A stretch of 64,000 bases of DNA from Falsiroseomonas sp051433165 (GCF_051433165.1 NZ_JBHMFS010000018.1:38954-102953); one strand, 5' to 3'. Positions 27,356-36,176 are shown, numbered from the stretch's first letter. Translations and numbers: made by a program. Notes: generated by a model from the letters alone, not told the origin.

Positions 27356-28210
27356 TCAGCGGAAGACCAGCACCGGAATCTTACAGCTCCGCAGCAGCGC
27401 GGTGGTGGTGCTGCCGACGATCATGTTGCGCAGCCGGCCGTGGCCATAGGCGCCCATCACCAGCAGGTCGATGCCGGCGGTCACGACATGACCGGCGATG
27501 GCTGTCTCGGGATCGCCCCGCAGCACTGTCAGCTTTGCCGTCTTGCCGGCGGCTTCGAGCTGCTTCGCCGGCTCCGCCAGCAGCGCCCGCCCCGCCGCTT
27601 CATCCGTCGTGACGGTCACCAGATGGCATTCCAGCCCATCCAGTGATGCAGTGCCGGCGGCATAGGCCACGGCCTGCTGGCCGGACCGGCCGCCATCATA
27701 GGCGATGGCGAAGCGCGTGATCGGCTTGAAGGCGCGGGAGGCGACGAGCACCGGCAGGCTGCTGGAGCGCAGCACCCGTTCGAGGTTGGCGCCCAGGTGG
27801 CCGACGGCGAAATTCGCCGCCTCGCCGCGCTTGCCCACCACCAGCAGATCGGCCTCGCTTTCGAATTCGACGACGGTGTCCACCAGCACGCCGTGCCGCT
27901 GCACGGTGGTGACCTCCGCCACGCCGGCCGCCTTCAGCCGGCTTTCCGCAGCCGTCAGTAGCGCGCGGGCACGGCGCAGCGAAACCTTGCCGCGCGCCGC
28001 GTCCAGCTCCGCCAACTCGCGCAGCAATTCCTCCGAGGCATTCACCCCCAGCGCACCGCTGCGGTCCACCGGCGCATCCGCCGTCGCGCGGTCCAGCACG
28101 TGCAGGACGCGCACCGAGGCGCCGCCCATGCGGGAAGCGGCCCAGGCGGCGTGGTCGAGGATGCTCTCGGCGTAGATCGATCCATCCGTGCAGGCAAGAA
28201 TTCGCGCCAT
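27356..28210 (-). CDS. Universal stress protein, tandem UspA domains
   Basis: 284 residues with two UspA folds (about 1-145 and 152-284). The second domain keeps the ATP-binding glycine pattern G-x2-G-x9-G-S (GAYGHGRLRNMIVGST); the first has a weaker version. Tandem Usp proteins of this E type bind ATP and are induced by starvation, respiration block or oxidative stress. The gene lies 16 bases downstream of the SulP transporter in the same direction, so the two are probably one operon. Start ATG at 28210. Confidence 0.9.
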   Translation of the reverse strand: MARILACTDGSIYAESILDHAAWAASRMGGASVRVLHVLDRATADAPVDRSGALGVNASEELLRELAELDAARGKVSLRRARALLTAAESRLKAAGVAEVTTVQRHGVLVDTVVEFESEADLLVVGKRGEAANFAVGHLGANLERVLRSSSLPVLVASRAFKPITRFAIAYDGGRSGQQAVAYAAGTASLDGLECHLVTVTTDEAAGRALLAEPAKQLEAAGKTAKLTVLRGDPETAIAGHVVTAGIDLLVMGAYGHGRLRNMIVGSTTTALLRSCKIPVLVFR

Positions 28211-28226
28211 GGCCGTGTCCGTTCCC

Positions 28227-29708
28227 TTAATGCAGCGCCGGTGCGTCGGAAGCGCCCGGCTTGTCATGCGTGGCGAGCTTGTCCACCAGCGTGGCGCTCG
28301 CTTCGTTCAAGCCAAGAAGCTCCACTTCCGTACCCTCACGGCGGAACTTCAGCACCACCCGGTCCAATGCCGCAACCGCCGTCAGGTCCCAGATATGGGC
28401 GCCGGAGACGTCGATCACCACCCGCTCGATCGCCTCCTTCAAGTCGAACGCCTCGCCGAAGCTTTCGGCGGAGGCGAAGAAGATCTGGCCGGTCACGGTG
28501 TAGGTGCGCTGCATGCCATCCGCCGACAGTTCCGACTTGATCCGGAAGATGTTGGCGACCTTGCGGGCGAAGAAGATGCCGGACAGCAGCACGCCCACCA
28601 GCACGCCCTGCGCCAAGTCATGCGTCACCACCGTCACCGCGACGGTGGCCAGCATGACGATGGAGGAGCTTTTCGGGTGAACGCGCAGGTCGGTCAGCGA
28701 CTTCCAGGAAAAGGTGCCGATCGAGACCATGATCATCACGGCCACCAGCGCCCCCATCGGGATTTCTCGCACCAGATCCGCCAGCACCAGGATCAGGAAC
28801 AGCAGGAACAGGCCCGCCCACAGCGTGGAAAGCCGCCCGCGGCCACCGGACTGCACGTTGATGACCGACTGCCCGATCATCGCGCAGCCCGCCATGCCGC
28901 CGAAGCAGCCGGAGACGACATTGGCGATGCCCTGGCCGTAGCTCTCACGGACCTTGTTGGAGCCGGTATCGGTCAGCTCATCGACGATCTGCGCGGTCAT
29001 GAAGGATTCCAGCAGGCCCACCACGGCAAGCGTCAGTGAGGTCGGCAGGATGATCCACAGCGTCTCCAGCGTCAGCGGGACATTCGGCAGGAAGAAAGCC
29101 GGCAGTTCCGAGGGCAGCTCGCCCATGTCGCCGACGGTGCGGACATCCAGCCCGAACCACATGACCACCGCCGTCAGCAGCACGATGGCCACCAGTGGCG
29201 AGGGGATCGCCTTGGTCAGCAGCGGCAGCAGGTAGATGATGCCGAGTCCGACGGCCACGATGACATAGGTCACCCAGGTGACGCCGATCAGCTCCGGAAG
29301 CTGCGCCATGAAAATCAGGATGGCGAGCGCATTGACGAAGCCGGTCATGACGGAACGTGAGACGTAGCGCATCAGCACGCTGAGTTTCAGCGTACCGGCA
29401 ATCATCTGAAGAATGCCGCACAGGATGGTCGCGGCCAGCAAGTATTGCAGGCCATGGTCGCGCACCAGCGTCACCATGAGCAGCGCCATGGCGCCGGTGG
29501 CGGCCGAGATCATGGCCGGGCGGCCGCCGGTGAAGGCAATGATGACGGCAATGCAGAAGGAGGCGTAGAGGCCCACCTTCGGATCGACGCCCGCGATGAT
29601 GGAGAAGGCGATCGCTTCCGGAATGAGCGCGAGGGCCACCACGGTTCCGGCCAGGATATCGGCGCGGATGTTCGAGAACCATTCGGCTCGGATTCGGGAC
29701 AGATTCAT
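28227..29708 (-). CDS. SulP-family anion transporter with STAS domain
   Basis: 493 residues. The SulP membrane domain (about residues 15-390, many helices; IRADILAGTVVALALIPEAIAFSIIAG at the start) is followed by a cytoplasmic STAS domain from about 400 (VVIDVSGAHIWDLTAVAALD). Bacterial members carry sulfate, bicarbonate (BicA-like) or dicarboxylates with Na+ or H+. The start at 29708 has GGAG seven bases upstream. Placed next to a universal stress protein and not far from a sulfide oxidase, but the substrate cannot be told from the sequence. Confidence 0.9.
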   Translation of the reverse strand: MNLSRIRAEWFSNIRADILAGTVVALALIPEAIAFSIIAGVDPKVGLYASFCIAVIIAFTGGRPAMISAATGAMALLMVTLVRDHGLQYLLAATILCGILQMIAGTLKLSVLMRYVSRSVMTGFVNALAILIFMAQLPELIGVTWVTYVIVAVGLGIIYLLPLLTKAIPSPLVAIVLLTAVVMWFGLDVRTVGDMGELPSELPAFFLPNVPLTLETLWIILPTSLTLAVVGLLESFMTAQIVDELTDTGSNKVRESYGQGIANVVSGCFGGMAGCAMIGQSVINVQSGGRGRLSTLWAGLFLLFLILVLADLVREIPMGALVAVMIMVSIGTFSWKSLTDLRVHPKSSSIVMLATVAVTVVTHDLAQGVLVGVLLSGIFFARKVANIFRIKSELSADGMQRTYTVTGQIFFASAESFGEAFDLKEAIERVVIDVSGAHIWDLTAVAALDRVVLKFRREGTEVELLGLNEASATLVDKLATHDKPGASDAPALH

Positions 29709-30048
29709 AAGGTACTCCGGGAGCGATGCCCGCCAAGCGGCGTGTTCGGCCGGGACCGGAACAGGGCAAATTGATGAAAAGGCGCGGCCACGGCAAAAGC
29801 CGAAGATCGGGCGACACGTGCCGAAGGCGGCACATATCAATCCGGGTTCAGGGCGGCGCGTTCATTGTCATGCCCCGGCTGTAACAGAGTTTCGCTGCGG
29901 CGCACAACCGTTTTGCAGCCACTTTCTCGCGCGATGCCGCGTTGCCAAAGCCCCCACCAACGCAAAAAACCCTCTCCCCCGACGGGGGAAGAGGGTTGGG
30001 TGAGAGGGGCAGGGATGCGCCCCCTGTGAAGGGCGCGGCGGCCGCCGG
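29709..30048. other. Intergenic region: sulP leader and dehydrogenase terminator
   Basis: 340 bases without a convincing gene. The part next to sulP should hold its promoter; a perfect small hairpin (GTGCCG-AAGG-CGGCAC, 29818-29833) would lie in the leader RNA. The distal part carries the terminator listed separately at 29963-29996. No RNA gene or known riboswitch is recognised. Confidence 0.5.
29963..29996 (-). terminator. Intrinsic terminator after the tartrate-type dehydrogenase
   Basis: Read on the minus strand, a near-perfect stem of 13 pairs with one bulge (AACCCTCTTCCCCC against GGGGGAGAGGGTT, loop GTC) is followed by a run of six T. It lies about 55 bases past the stop of the dehydrogenase at 30049. 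The stem sequence resembles a C/G-rich repeat family common in proteobacterial intergenic DNA. Confidence 0.8.
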
Positions 30049-31125
30049 CTAGTCGTTCGCCGCCCGCAACGCCGCGCAGACCGCATCCGTCACCTGTCGC
30101 GTCGTTGCGGTCCCGCCCAAATCCGGCGTGTGCAGCGCGGCATCCGCCGTCACCCGCTCCACCGCGCGCATCAGCCGGTCCGCGGCCGGCTTCTCGCCAA
30201 GATGCTCCAGCATCATCGCCGCGGTCCAGAAGGTGGCGACCGGGTTGGCGATGCCCTTGCCGGTGATGTCGAAGGCGGAACCATGGATCGGCTCGAACAT
30301 CGAAGGCGCGTCGCGTTCCGGGTTGATGTTCGCCGTCGGCGCGATGCCGAGCGAACCCGCCAGCGCCGCCGCGAGGTCCGACAGGATGTCCGCATGCAGG
30401 TTCGTGGCCACGATGGTGTCGATGGTTCCGGGCTTGATCACCATCCGCATGGTCATCGCATCCACAAGCATCTTATCCCAGGTGACGTCCGGGAATTCAG
30501 CCGCGACCTCGGCCGCGATCTCGTCCCACATCACCATGGCGTGGCGCTGCGCGTTGGACTTCGTCACCACGGTCAGCAGCTTGCGCGGCCGGCCCTGCGC
30601 CAGGCGGAAGGCATAGCGCATGATCCGCTGCACGCCCGCGCGCGTCATCACGGAGACGTCCTGCGCTACCTCGATCGGCAGGCCACGATGCACGCGGCCG
30701 CCGACGCCGGAGTATTCACCCTCCGAATTCTCCCGCACGATCACCCAGTCCAGCTCGGGGCCGGAGACGTTGCGGAGCGGGCTGGTGATGCCGGGCAGCA
30801 CGCGGGTCGGGCGGACATTGGCGTATTGGTCGAGCGGCTGGCAGATGGCGAGCCGCAGGCCCCACAGCGTGACATGGTCCGGAATGTCGGGCGCGCCGAC
30901 GGCGCCGAACAGGATGGCGTCGAATTTGCGAAGCTGATCCGCACCATCCGCCGGCATCATCACGCCATGCTTGCGGTAGTAGTCGGAGCCCCAGTCGAAA
31001 TCGGTGAAGTCCAGCGTGAAGCCGCCATCGCGCTCGACGCAGACCTTCAGCGCCTCGACGCCCGCGGCGATCACCTCGGGGCCGATGCCATCACCACCCA
31101 TGGCGGCGATCCGGTAGTTTCGCAT
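30049..31125 (-). CDS. Tartrate dehydrogenase-type isocitrate/isopropylmalate dehydrogenase family enzyme
   Basis: 358 residues, IDH/IMDH superfamily. GDGIGPEV at the N terminus, the FDWGSDYYRKHGVMMP segment typical of tartrate/malate decarboxylating dehydrogenases (TtuC), VRENSEGEYSG for substrate binding, and NLHADILSDL plus EPIHGSAFDITGKGIANP for metal and NAD. Such enzymes oxidise and decarboxylate tartrate or D-malate with NAD+. True LeuB would be expected next to leuC/leuD, which are absent. It is a single-gene unit ending in the terminator at 29963-29996. Confidence 0.87.
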   Translation of the reverse strand: MRNYRIAAMGGDGIGPEVIAAGVEALKVCVERDGGFTLDFTDFDWGSDYYRKHGVMMPADGADQLRKFDAILFGAVGAPDIPDHVTLWGLRLAICQPLDQYANVRPTRVLPGITSPLRNVSGPELDWVIVRENSEGEYSGVGGRVHRGLPIEVAQDVSVMTRAGVQRIMRYAFRLAQGRPRKLLTVVTKSNAQRHAMVMWDEIAAEVAAEFPDVTWDKMLVDAMTMRMVIKPGTIDTIVATNLHADILSDLAAALAGSLGIAPTANINPERDAPSMFEPIHGSAFDITGKGIANPVATFWTAAMMLEHLGEKPAADRLMRAVERVTADAALHTPDLGGTATTRQVTDAVCAALRAAND

Positions 31126-31250
31126 GACGATATCCTGATCCGTGCTCGCCCGATGCCGTCAGCCGGAAAGGCCCGGGCATGAGGGCCGCAAGCTATGCGG
31201 CGCCCGGGGCTGGCGTCAATTCGGTGCGGCAGCCCCGGACCGGCGCCGGA

Positions 31251-31610
31251 TCAGCGGACCGTGGCGCCCGGCCGGCCCGCGAACAGGCCGGCCACCGCAT
31301 AGGCGGCGATGGCGGTGCCGAGGCCGCCCGCGACGAAAATGCCGATCGCCAGCAGCCAGTCGGTCGGCCCGCCCATGTCGCCGGGCCAGGAGTTGGTGAT
31401 GGCGAACATCGCCGCCACCGCGGCCAGGCCACCCAGCACGCCCAGCAGTTCCGCCCGCAGCAGGCGCGGCGCCACCAGGCGGCGGTCGCGCAGCAGCACC
31501 ACGCCAAGCGCCAGCGTCGCCAGCACGCACAGCACCGCAATCGGCCAGATCGCCCAGCCCAGCATTTCCTGGAACACGGCGAGGAACATCCAGATTTCGA
31601 AATCCTGCAT
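31251..31610 (-). CDS. Small membrane protein, possibly DUF5368 family
   Basis: 119 residues with three or four hydrophobic helices (about 15-38, 52-68, 84-108). The N-terminal MQDFEIWMFLAVFQEMLGW and a central WPGDMGGPTDW loop resemble the DUF5368 proteins of alphaproteobacteria; I hold that family match loosely. It lies 76 bases downstream of the sulfide:quinone oxidoreductase gene in the same direction and probably shares its transcript. Function unknown; a membrane partner in sulfide oxidation is possible. Confidence 0.7.
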   Translation of the reverse strand: MQDFEIWMFLAVFQEMLGWAIWPIAVLCVLATLALGVVLLRDRRLVAPRLLRAELLGVLGGLAAVAAMFAITNSWPGDMGGPTDWLLAIGIFVAGGLGTAIAAYAVAGLFAGRPGATVR

Positions 31611-31686
31611 GATCTATCTCCCTTGGCTCAGTGACCGTTTGAGAATGCCGGCGGCTGAGGACCCGCCGGTGTTTTCAAACGGCCTC

Positions 31687-33000
31687 TCATGCGCGGCCGC
31701 GCAGCATGGCGAGGTAGGTTGGCTTCAGGCCCACCTCCTTGATGATCCAGGTGACCCACAGCTCCTCCAGCGGCGCGATCAGGCCGGGGAAGGACGGCAC
31801 GAGATTGTCGTTGTAGTCGAACTCCACCAGCATCGCCCGGCCGATGCGCGTGATCATCGGGCAGGAGGTATAGCCATTGTAGCGGGCCGGACTTTCGCGC
31901 CCCTCGATCGTTCCAATCAGATGGTCCACCGCGACCGGCACCTGCCATTTCACGCTCGCCGCCGTCTTGCCCTTCGGCACGCCGGCGACATCGCCGATGC
32001 AGAACACCTCCGGGAAGCGGGCGTGGCGCAGCGTGCCGCGATCCACCTCCGCCCAGCCATCGGCGGCGAAGGGGCCGGTCTGCCAGGCGAGCGGTGAATT
32101 GCGGACCACCGCCGGCGCGCGCATCGGCGGCACCACATTGATGAAGTCGTAGCCGAGTTCCTGGTCGCCCTGCGGCGTGCGGAAGGTGGCGATGCGCCGG
32201 CCGGGGTCGATCGCGCGCAGCACATGGTCGTGGTTCACGCGGATGCCGCGATCCGCATACAGCATCCGCAGCCTCTCGGAGACGATGGGCACGGAGAACA
32301 GCACGCGGTTATGCGCGTTGTAGACCAGCTCCGCCTTCCCACGATTGCCGCGGCGGCGCAGGATGTCATCGGTCAGGAAGGCGTATTTCAGCGGCGCGCC
32401 GGCGCATTTCATCTCCGTCGCCGGCCGCAGGAACAGGCCCGTGCCGCCACGATCGGCGAAGTCGGACATCGCCCGCCAGGTTGCCGCCGCCTGCTCCGCC
32501 CCGGCATAGACGCTGCCCAGCCCGTCCCGGCCGATGCGCGCGACATCCATGCCCTCGATCGCCGCGTAGTCCAGCTGCAGGCCGGTGGCGACGATCAGGT
32601 AGTCATAGGCAATCCGCCGCCCGCCCTCGGTGGTGACGCTGCGGCCAACCGGGTCGATCTCCGCGACGGCGTCCTCGATCAGCGAGACGCGGCCGTTGAT
32701 GTAGTCCCGCGTGGCGGAAAGGACGTAGCCCGGACCCTTCAGCCCGGCCGCGACCAGGGTCAGGCCGGGCTGGTAGACATGTTCCCGCCGCCGGTCGATC
32801 AGCGTGATCTGCGCCCCCTCCAGCCGCTGCGTCAGGCGGGACGCGGCGGCCAGCCCCGCGGCGCCGGCGCCGAGGATGAGGATGCGGGCCGGGGTCCGAA
32901 GCGGTGCCTGCCCGGATGCCGGCACTGCGGGCGCGAGGCCGAGCGCGGCGGCAGCCGCCAGCAGGCCGCGCCGGCTCAGGGTGCTTGGTGGTAGGGCCAT
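31687..33000 (-). CDS. Sulfide:quinone oxidoreductase-like FAD protein with Tat signal
   Basis: 437 residues. A twin-arginine signal (SRRGLLAAAAALGLAP) is followed by the FAD motif ILGAGAAGLAAASRL, DYLIVATGLQLDY and IGDVAGVPKGKTAASV. Cysteines in EMKCAGAP and GYTSCPMIT match the positions of the redox pair of sulfide:quinone oxidoreductases. It would oxidise sulfide at the periplasmic face and pass electrons to the quinone pool, forming persulfide or sulfur. A flavocytochrome c-type partner is not present. AGGAGG seven bases before the ATG gives strong translation. A dyad matching a sulfide-responsive operator lies 37 bases upstream of the start. Confidence 0.87.
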   Translation of the reverse strand: MALPPSTLSRRGLLAAAAALGLAPAVPASGQAPLRTPARILILGAGAAGLAAASRLTQRLEGAQITLIDRRREHVYQPGLTLVAAGLKGPGYVLSATRDYINGRVSLIEDAVAEIDPVGRSVTTEGGRRIAYDYLIVATGLQLDYAAIEGMDVARIGRDGLGSVYAGAEQAAATWRAMSDFADRGGTGLFLRPATEMKCAGAPLKYAFLTDDILRRRGNRGKAELVYNAHNRVLFSVPIVSERLRMLYADRGIRVNHDHVLRAIDPGRRIATFRTPQGDQELGYDFINVVPPMRAPAVVRNSPLAWQTGPFAADGWAEVDRGTLRHARFPEVFCIGDVAGVPKGKTAASVKWQVPVAVDHLIGTIEGRESPARYNGYTSCPMITRIGRAMLVEFDYNDNLVPSFPGLIAPLEELWVTWIIKEVGLKPTYLAMLRGRA

Positions 33001-33036
33001 TGGGTTTCCTCCTGCCGGCGCTTGCCAGGCCTTTTC

Positions 33037-33054
33037 TATTCACACATACGAATA
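33037..33054. promoter_or_regulatory. Persulfide-repressor-like operator (TATTC-N8-GAATA)
   Basis: Perfect dyad TATTC, eight-base spacer, GAATA, upstream of the sulfide:quinone oxidoreductase. It contains ATTC-N8-GAAT, the element I recall for SqrR/BigR-type ArsR-family repressors, which release DNA when persulfidated. A TATATT hexamer on the minus strand (33051-33056) overlaps one arm, so a bound repressor would block a -10 element. The region is conspicuously AT-rich compared with its surroundings. No sqrR gene lies in the window. Confidence 0.6.
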
Positions 33055-33245
33055 TATGAACTTGGTGGAGGAAACTTGCGCCAGATCAACCCGCCTCGGG
33101 AAAGCCTGACGCGCATGGGCGGCACGCAAGCGCCAGGGAACCGCCAAAATCGCCCTGCGACGGAACCCGCGCGGTCGCAACGCGCTGGAGGCGCACCCGC
33201 CCCGTCACACCCCGGCGCCTTGACGCCAGCGCGCCGCCCGATCCA

Positions 33246-34742
33246 ATGGACCCCATGGAGGCTTCCCAGGACCCCGCCCCCGCCACCCTGCAGCCCGGCA
33301 CCAATTGCTGGCGCATCAAGCAGGCGACGCGGGCCACCGTCATCATCGACGCCGCGAACTACTTCCGCGCCGCCCGCAGCGCCATGATGGAGGCGCAGCA
33401 TCGCATCCTGCTGATCGGCTGGGATTTCGATGCGCGGATCGACCTGATCCCGGGCGAGGATTCGCCGGATGCGCCGCGCAGCCTCGGCGCTTTCATCCTG
33501 TGGCTGGTCAAGCGCCGGCCGAGCCTCGAGATCTGCCTTCTGCACTGGGACCTCGGCGCGCTGAAGACGCTGTTCCGCGGCTCCACGTTGCTGACGCTGC
33601 TGCGCTGGAAGATGCATCCGCGCATCACCTCCCGCCTCGACAGCGCGCATCCGCCCGCCGCCTCGCACCACCAGAAGATTGTCGTGATCGATGATTGCCT
33701 CGCCTTCTGCGGCGGCATCGACATGACCGCGGACCGCTGGGACACGCGCGACCATCCGGATGAGGACCCGCGCCGGGTCCGGCCCGGCGGCGCGCCGCAC
33801 AAGCCCTGGCATGATGCGACCACGGCACTGGAAGGCCCGGCGGCGGCGGCGATCGGCGAATTGGCGCGGGACCGCTGGGAACAGGCCGGCGGCGGCAGCC
33901 TCGCCCCCGTCACCCGCAGCGGCGATTGCTGGCCGGAGGGCTTGCCGGCGCAGTTCCGCAACGTGGCGGTGGGCATCGCCCGCAGCCAGCCCGAGATGCC
34001 GGACCGGAGCGCGATCCTGGAGGTGGAGCGCCTGTATCTCGACCTCATCGCCTCCGCCCGCCGCATGATCTACGCGGAAAGCCAATACTTCGCGTCCCGC
34101 CGCATCGCGGAGGCGATCGCCCGCCGCCTGGCGGAGCCGGATGGTCCGGAGATCGTGCTGGTGAACCCGCTGAGCGCGCAGGGTTGGCTGGAGCCGATCG
34201 CCATGGATTCCGCCCGCGCCAGGCTGCGGGAGGCGCTGCGCCGCCTGGACCATCACGGCCGCTTCCGCATCTACCATCCAGAGACGGCAGGCGGGCAGCC
34301 GATCTATGTGCATGCGAAGATCATGGTGGTGGATGACCGCGTGCTGCGCGTCGGCTCCTCCAACATGAACAACCGCTCGCTGCGGCTGGATACGGAATGC
34401 GACGTGGTGATCGATGCCGCGCTGCCGGGCCAGCCCGACCTCGGCCCCACCATCGCCGCGGTGCGGAACGGGCTGCTGGCCGAGCATCTGGGCGTGACGG
34501 TGGATGCCGTGGCGGCGCGCCTTGCCGAGACCGGATCGCTGATCGCCACCATCGAGGGTTTGCGCGGCCCCGGCCGCAGCCTGGCGGCCTATGAAACGCC
34601 GGACCTCTCGGCCGTGGAGGCCTGGCTGGCGGACCACGAGGTGCTGGACCCGGAAGGCCCGGACGAGATGTTCGAGGCGCCCGACAAGCGCGGCCTGTTC
34701 CGCCGCTTCAGCCGGCTGCGCCAGGCGCGGCCGCCTGCTTGA
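33246..34742 (+). CDS. Phospholipase D-family protein (two HKD motifs)
   Basis: 498 residues with two HxKxxxxD motifs: HHQKIVVIDD near residue 140 followed by FCGGIDMT, and HAKIMVVDD near 358 followed by GSSNMNNRS. Both are intact, so phosphatidyl transfer or hydrolysis is likely. The layout matches bacterial PLD/cardiolipin synthase-like proteins without N-terminal membrane helices, so action at the inner face of the membrane or after secretion is open. ATG at 33246 or 33255; neither has a clear ribosome site. The stop codon lies inside the first unit of the 24-base repeat that leads into the hemN promoter. Confidence 0.88.
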   Translation: MDPMEASQDPAPATLQPGTNCWRIKQATRATVIIDAANYFRAARSAMMEAQHRILLIGWDFDARIDLIPGEDSPDAPRSLGAFILWLVKRRPSLEICLLHWDLGALKTLFRGSTLLTLLRWKMHPRITSRLDSAHPPAASHHQKIVVIDDCLAFCGGIDMTADRWDTRDHPDEDPRRVRPGGAPHKPWHDATTALEGPAAAAIGELARDRWEQAGGGSLAPVTRSGDCWPEGLPAQFRNVAVGIARSQPEMPDRSAILEVERLYLDLIASARRMIYAESQYFASRRIAEAIARRLAEPDGPEIVLVNPLSAQGWLEPIAMDSARARLREALRRLDHHGRFRIYHPETAGGQPIYVHAKIMVVDDRVLRVGSSNMNNRSLRLDTECDVVIDAALPGQPDLGPTIAAVRNGLLAEHLGVTVDAVAARLAETGSLIATIEGLRGPGRSLAAYETPDLSAVEAWLADHEVLDPEGPDEMFEAPDKRGLFRRFSRLRQARPPA

Positions 34743-34802
34743 CCCGCATCGCGGCCGAGCGCTTGATCCGCATCGCGGCCGCCTGCTTGACGCATATCAA
34801 GG
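34731..34802 (+). repeat. Three tandem 24-base units ending in an FNR box
   Basis: Units at 34731-34754, 34755-34778 and 34779-34802. Each carries TTGA(C/T) at the same place (34739, 34763, 34787). Units 1 and 2 continue CCGC-ATCGC; unit 3 continues GCAT-ATCAA and so forms a complete FNR/CRP-type palindrome. Units 1 and 3 share their first 13 bases. The spacing of 24 bases is a little over two helical turns. Confidence 0.85.
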
Positions 34803-34835
34803 TACCGTCGCGCCGCCCTGACTAGGCTCGGCGGC
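34787..34835 (+). promoter_or_regulatory. FNR-box promoter of hemN, probably giving a leaderless mRNA
   Basis: TTGAC-GCAT-ATCAA (34787-34800) matches the FNR/FnrL consensus TTGAT-N4-ATCAA with one change. A possible -10 hexamer TAGGCT lies at 34823-34828. A start point about seven bases later would fall on or next to the A of the hemN ATG at 34836, putting the box centre near -41.5, the classical activating position. No Shine-Dalgarno sequence precedes the ATG, which agrees with a leaderless message. Oxygen-limited activation of hemN by FNR is well established in proteobacteria. Confidence 0.7.
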
Positions 34836-36176
34836 ATGAGCAGCACCCATCCGCGCGCCCTGGACACCACCCGCCTCGCCTTGGCCGAGCGATCCGTGCC
34901 GCGCTACACCTCCTACCCCACCGCGCCGCATTTCCATGCCGGCATCGGACCTGCCGACTACACCGGCTGGCTGGCGGCGCAGGATCCCTCGGCGACGCTC
35001 TCGCTATATCTGCACGTGCCCTATTGCGCGGCGATGTGCACCTATTGCGGCTGCCACACCAAGGTGACGCGGCAGCAGGCGCCGCTTGATGCCTATGTCG
35101 AATCACTGCTGGCCGAGATCCGCCTGCTCGCCGCCGCGACGCCGGCGCGGCGCGTGACGCATCTGCATTGGGGCGGCGGCACGCCGAGCATGCTGGGGGA
35201 GGCCGGGCTGGACCGCGTGATGGCCGGGCTGGCCGCGCATTTCGACCTCTCCGGCCTGGCCGAACACGCCATCGAGCTCGACCCACGCAGCCTGACCCGC
35301 AGCCTGGCGCGCAAGCTGGCGCAGTTGGGTGTGACGCGCGCCAGCCTTGGCGTGCAGGACTTCAACCCGGCAGTGCAGCACGCCATCGGCCGCGTGCAGC
35401 CCTTCGAACTGGTGCAGGCCAGCGTGGAATTCCTGCGCGAGTCCGGCATCGCGTCGATCAATTTCGACCTGATCCATGGCCTGCCGCTGCAGGGCGTGAC
35501 GGGCCTCGCGCACAGCATCCGCCTGGCGCACAGCTTGGCGCCCGATCGCATCGCGCTGTTCGGCTATGCGCATGTGCCGTGGATGAAGAAGCACCAGCGC
35601 CTGATCGACGAGGCCGCGCTGCCCGGCGTGGCGGAACGTCTGGAACAGGCGCGTATGGCGCGCGCGCTGCTGGATGGGCTGGGCTATGTCGCCATCGGGC
35701 TGGATCACTTCACGCGCCCGCAGGACCCGATGGCACAGGCCGCGCGCACCGGCACGCTGCGCCGCAACTTCCAGGGCTATACGACCGATGTGGCGGATGC
35801 GCTGCTCGGCCTTGGCGCCTCCTCCATCGGCAGGCTGCCGCAGGGCTTCGTGCAGAATGTGGCGGAGACCGGTGCCTGGCGCCGCAGCGTGGCCGTGGGC
35901 GTGCTGCCCATCGCGCGCGGCCTGGCGATCACGGCGGAGGATCGTGCGCGCGGGGCGGTGATCGAGCGGTTGATGTGCGACTTCACCGTGCGCCCGCCGC
36001 CCGAACTGCTGGCGACGGCGTGGGCGGAGCTGGTGGCGCTGCGGGACGCCGGCATCCTGACGCTGGAGGATGGCGTGGTGGCGATGACAGCGGAGGGTGC
36101 GCCCTTCCTCCGCCTCGCCGCCGCCGCCTTCGACGCGCATCTGGCGCGCGCCGGGCGGCATTCCACCGCCGTCTGA
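34836..36176 (+). CDS. hemN: Oxygen-independent coproporphyrinogen III oxidase
   Basis: 446 residues, radical-SAM enzyme of haem synthesis. The [4Fe-4S] cluster motif is Cys-x3-Cys-x2-Cys in PYCAAMCTYCGC, with the extra cysteine of true HemN. PRYTSYPTAPHFH at the N terminus, HWGGGTPS, GVQDFNPAVQ and the C-terminal HemN domain distinguish it from HemW. It decarboxylates coproporphyrinogen III to protoporphyrinogen IX without oxygen, in the cytoplasm. Preceded by an FNR box at the activating distance and no ribosome site. Convergent with the TerB-like gene, only three bases apart. Confidence 0.95.
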   Translation: MSSTHPRALDTTRLALAERSVPRYTSYPTAPHFHAGIGPADYTGWLAAQDPSATLSLYLHVPYCAAMCTYCGCHTKVTRQQAPLDAYVESLLAEIRLLAAATPARRVTHLHWGGGTPSMLGEAGLDRVMAGLAAHFDLSGLAEHAIELDPRSLTRSLARKLAQLGVTRASLGVQDFNPAVQHAIGRVQPFELVQASVEFLRESGIASINFDLIHGLPLQGVTGLAHSIRLAHSLAPDRIALFGYAHVPWMKKHQRLIDEAALPGVAERLEQARMARALLDGLGYVAIGLDHFTRPQDPMAQAARTGTLRRNFQGYTTDVADALLGLGASSIGRLPQGFVQNVAETGAWRRSVAVGVLPIARGLAITAEDRARGAVIERLMCDFTVRPPPELLATAWAELVALRDAGILTLEDGVVAMTAEGAPFLRLAAAAFDAHLARAGRHSTAV

